A DNA stretch of 64,000 nt from Candidatus Brocadia sp. GTDB lineage: Bacteria > Planctomycetota > Brocadiia > Brocadiales > Brocadiaceae. Positions 63,621-64,000 of this stretch are shown here, one piece after another. Below the pieces are notes generated by a model. That model had not been told where the DNA came from. It was given only the letters and a program-made list of their open reading frames with translations, and did not search any database. Numbering within the stretch: the stretch's first letter is position 1; every line of letters starts with the position of its first letter. The stretch is from contig SOEU01000014.1 of NCBI GenBank assembly GCA_021646415.1, forward strand, positions 40,424-104,423, in the 5' to 3' direction. Both the position numbers and the translations under genes were made by a program.

Positions 63621-63914
63621 ATGGTGAATTTCAAGAACTTAGTAAAAAAGAAGCGTACCATTGATGTTACAAATTTATTGGACTTATTCAACTCGCTGGA
63701 TCGTCACACTTCTCACATCGAATTACGCCCTGCTCAAGAGCAAGCTCTTTGCGCACTTACAGAATGTCGAATAGTGCGAGACCATATCCTCAAGGTCAGT
63801 ACTGGTGCCGGTAAAACTTCCGTTGGTCTGATCTATCTATTATCGCACATGGAAGAAAAGGAAGAACCTGTATCCCTCTGTGTCAATAATAGTTGGACAC
63901 TTTACCCCATATAG
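63621..63914 (+). CDS. DEAD/DEAH-box helicase, N-terminal fragment
   Basis: 97 residues from ATG 63621. The stretch LRPAQEQALCAL (Q-motif-like) and VSTGAGKTSVGLIYLLSH (Walker A) match SF2 helicases, often found in defence islands. After EEKEEPVSLC the homology stops and unrelated codons follow. The change occurs near 63884, at TGTCAATAATAGTTGGACAC, which resembles an insertion-sequence end. The rest of the gene should lie beyond the window. Confidence 0.6.
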   Translation: MVNFKNLVKKKRTIDVTNLLDLFNSLDRHTSHIELRPAQEQALCALTECRIVRDHILKVSTGAGKTSVGLIYLLSHMEEKEEPVSLCVNNSWTLYPI

Positions 63915-63943
63915 TTTAGTGTAGGGCGTAAAGGAGAAAAACT

Positions 63944-64000
63944 ATGAAAAACAGTAATACAATAAGTCTGAAAACAGATAACCTGTCTGTGGAAACGGAA
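63944..64000 (+). CDS. Possible transposase start, cut by window end
   Basis: AAGGAG 8 bases before ATG 63944, then 19 codons (MKNSNTISLKTDN..). It lies just inside the presumed left end of an insertion sequence that interrupts the helicase gene. The family cannot be decided from so few residues; the terminal TTGGACACTTTACCCC recalls IS21-like ends. Confidence 0.35.
   Translation, partial: MKNSNTISLKTDNLSVETE

Overview
The window looks like a chromosomal piece of an anaerobic planctomycete, most likely an anammox bacterium of the Brocadiales. This is inferred from a full acetyl-CoA (Wood-Ljungdahl) carbonyl-branch cluster next to secreted hydrolases, AT-rich intergenic DNA and many relics; no marker gene proves it. 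No rRNA, CRISPR array or replication origin is visible. LEFT ARM (1-27.8 kb) is accessory and heavily rearranged. It opens inside a GC-rich GH13 glycosidase. A YkgJ-type cysteine-cluster gene then occurs twice, once broken by a stop. It also holds a DUF4157/OmpA-like protein interrupted by one in-frame TGA, two 5' fragments of group II introns, a RAYT transposase remnant, and two unlisted 25-26 residue peptides that share a KKYMLRPV..HCRSGCL core. A secreted or proteolytic hydrolase zone follows: two nuclease-like SNase proteins, a radical SAM/SPASM enzyme, a C11 peptidase remnant, an S8 subtilase, an M4 thermolysin, two M43 metalloproteases (one decayed), a flavin amine oxidase and a secreted alpha-amylase. 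Cyclic-di-GMP-I riboswitches with overlapping terminators precede the M4 protease and, in decayed form, the radical SAM gene. CORE (27.9-40.1 kb) is the acs operon: CooC-type ATPase, Ni-CO dehydrogenase, acetyl-CoA synthase, a ClpP-like serine protease, corrinoid protein large subunit, a RACo-type activator, a second maturation ATPase, corrinoid protein small subunit and the methyltransferase, closed by a terminator. Together they reduce CO2 to CO, take a methyl group from methyl-tetrahydrofolate and make acetyl-CoA. MIDDLE (40.2-55.4 kb) contains a thioesterase, a YSC84-like protein, a third and best c-di-GMP riboswitch driving a secreted TPR protein, a B12-binding radical SAM enzyme, a dead IS4-type transposase, a rhomboid protease, a peptidoglycan amidase, a three-gene signalling operon (binding protein, histidine kinase, receiver-adenylate cyclase), a TonB-receptor relic and a TMTC-like membrane TPR protein. 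RIGHT ARM (55.4-64 kb) begins with a DUF4438 protein and a housekeeping operon rpsB-tsf-pyrH-frr behind a consensus promoter, then tRNA-Lys and tRNA-Glu. It ends in a small island: MtfA-like peptidase, VapBC-type toxin-antitoxin between two integrase N-terminal relics, a DUF6978-like/DUF1828 pair, a HigA relic, and a DEAD-box helicase fragment cut by what looks like an insertion sequence at the window edge. The most novel signals are the conserved HCRSGC micropeptides, the c-di-GMP riboswitch regulon, the protease embedded in the acs operon, and the permease-less binding-protein/kinase/cyclase operon.
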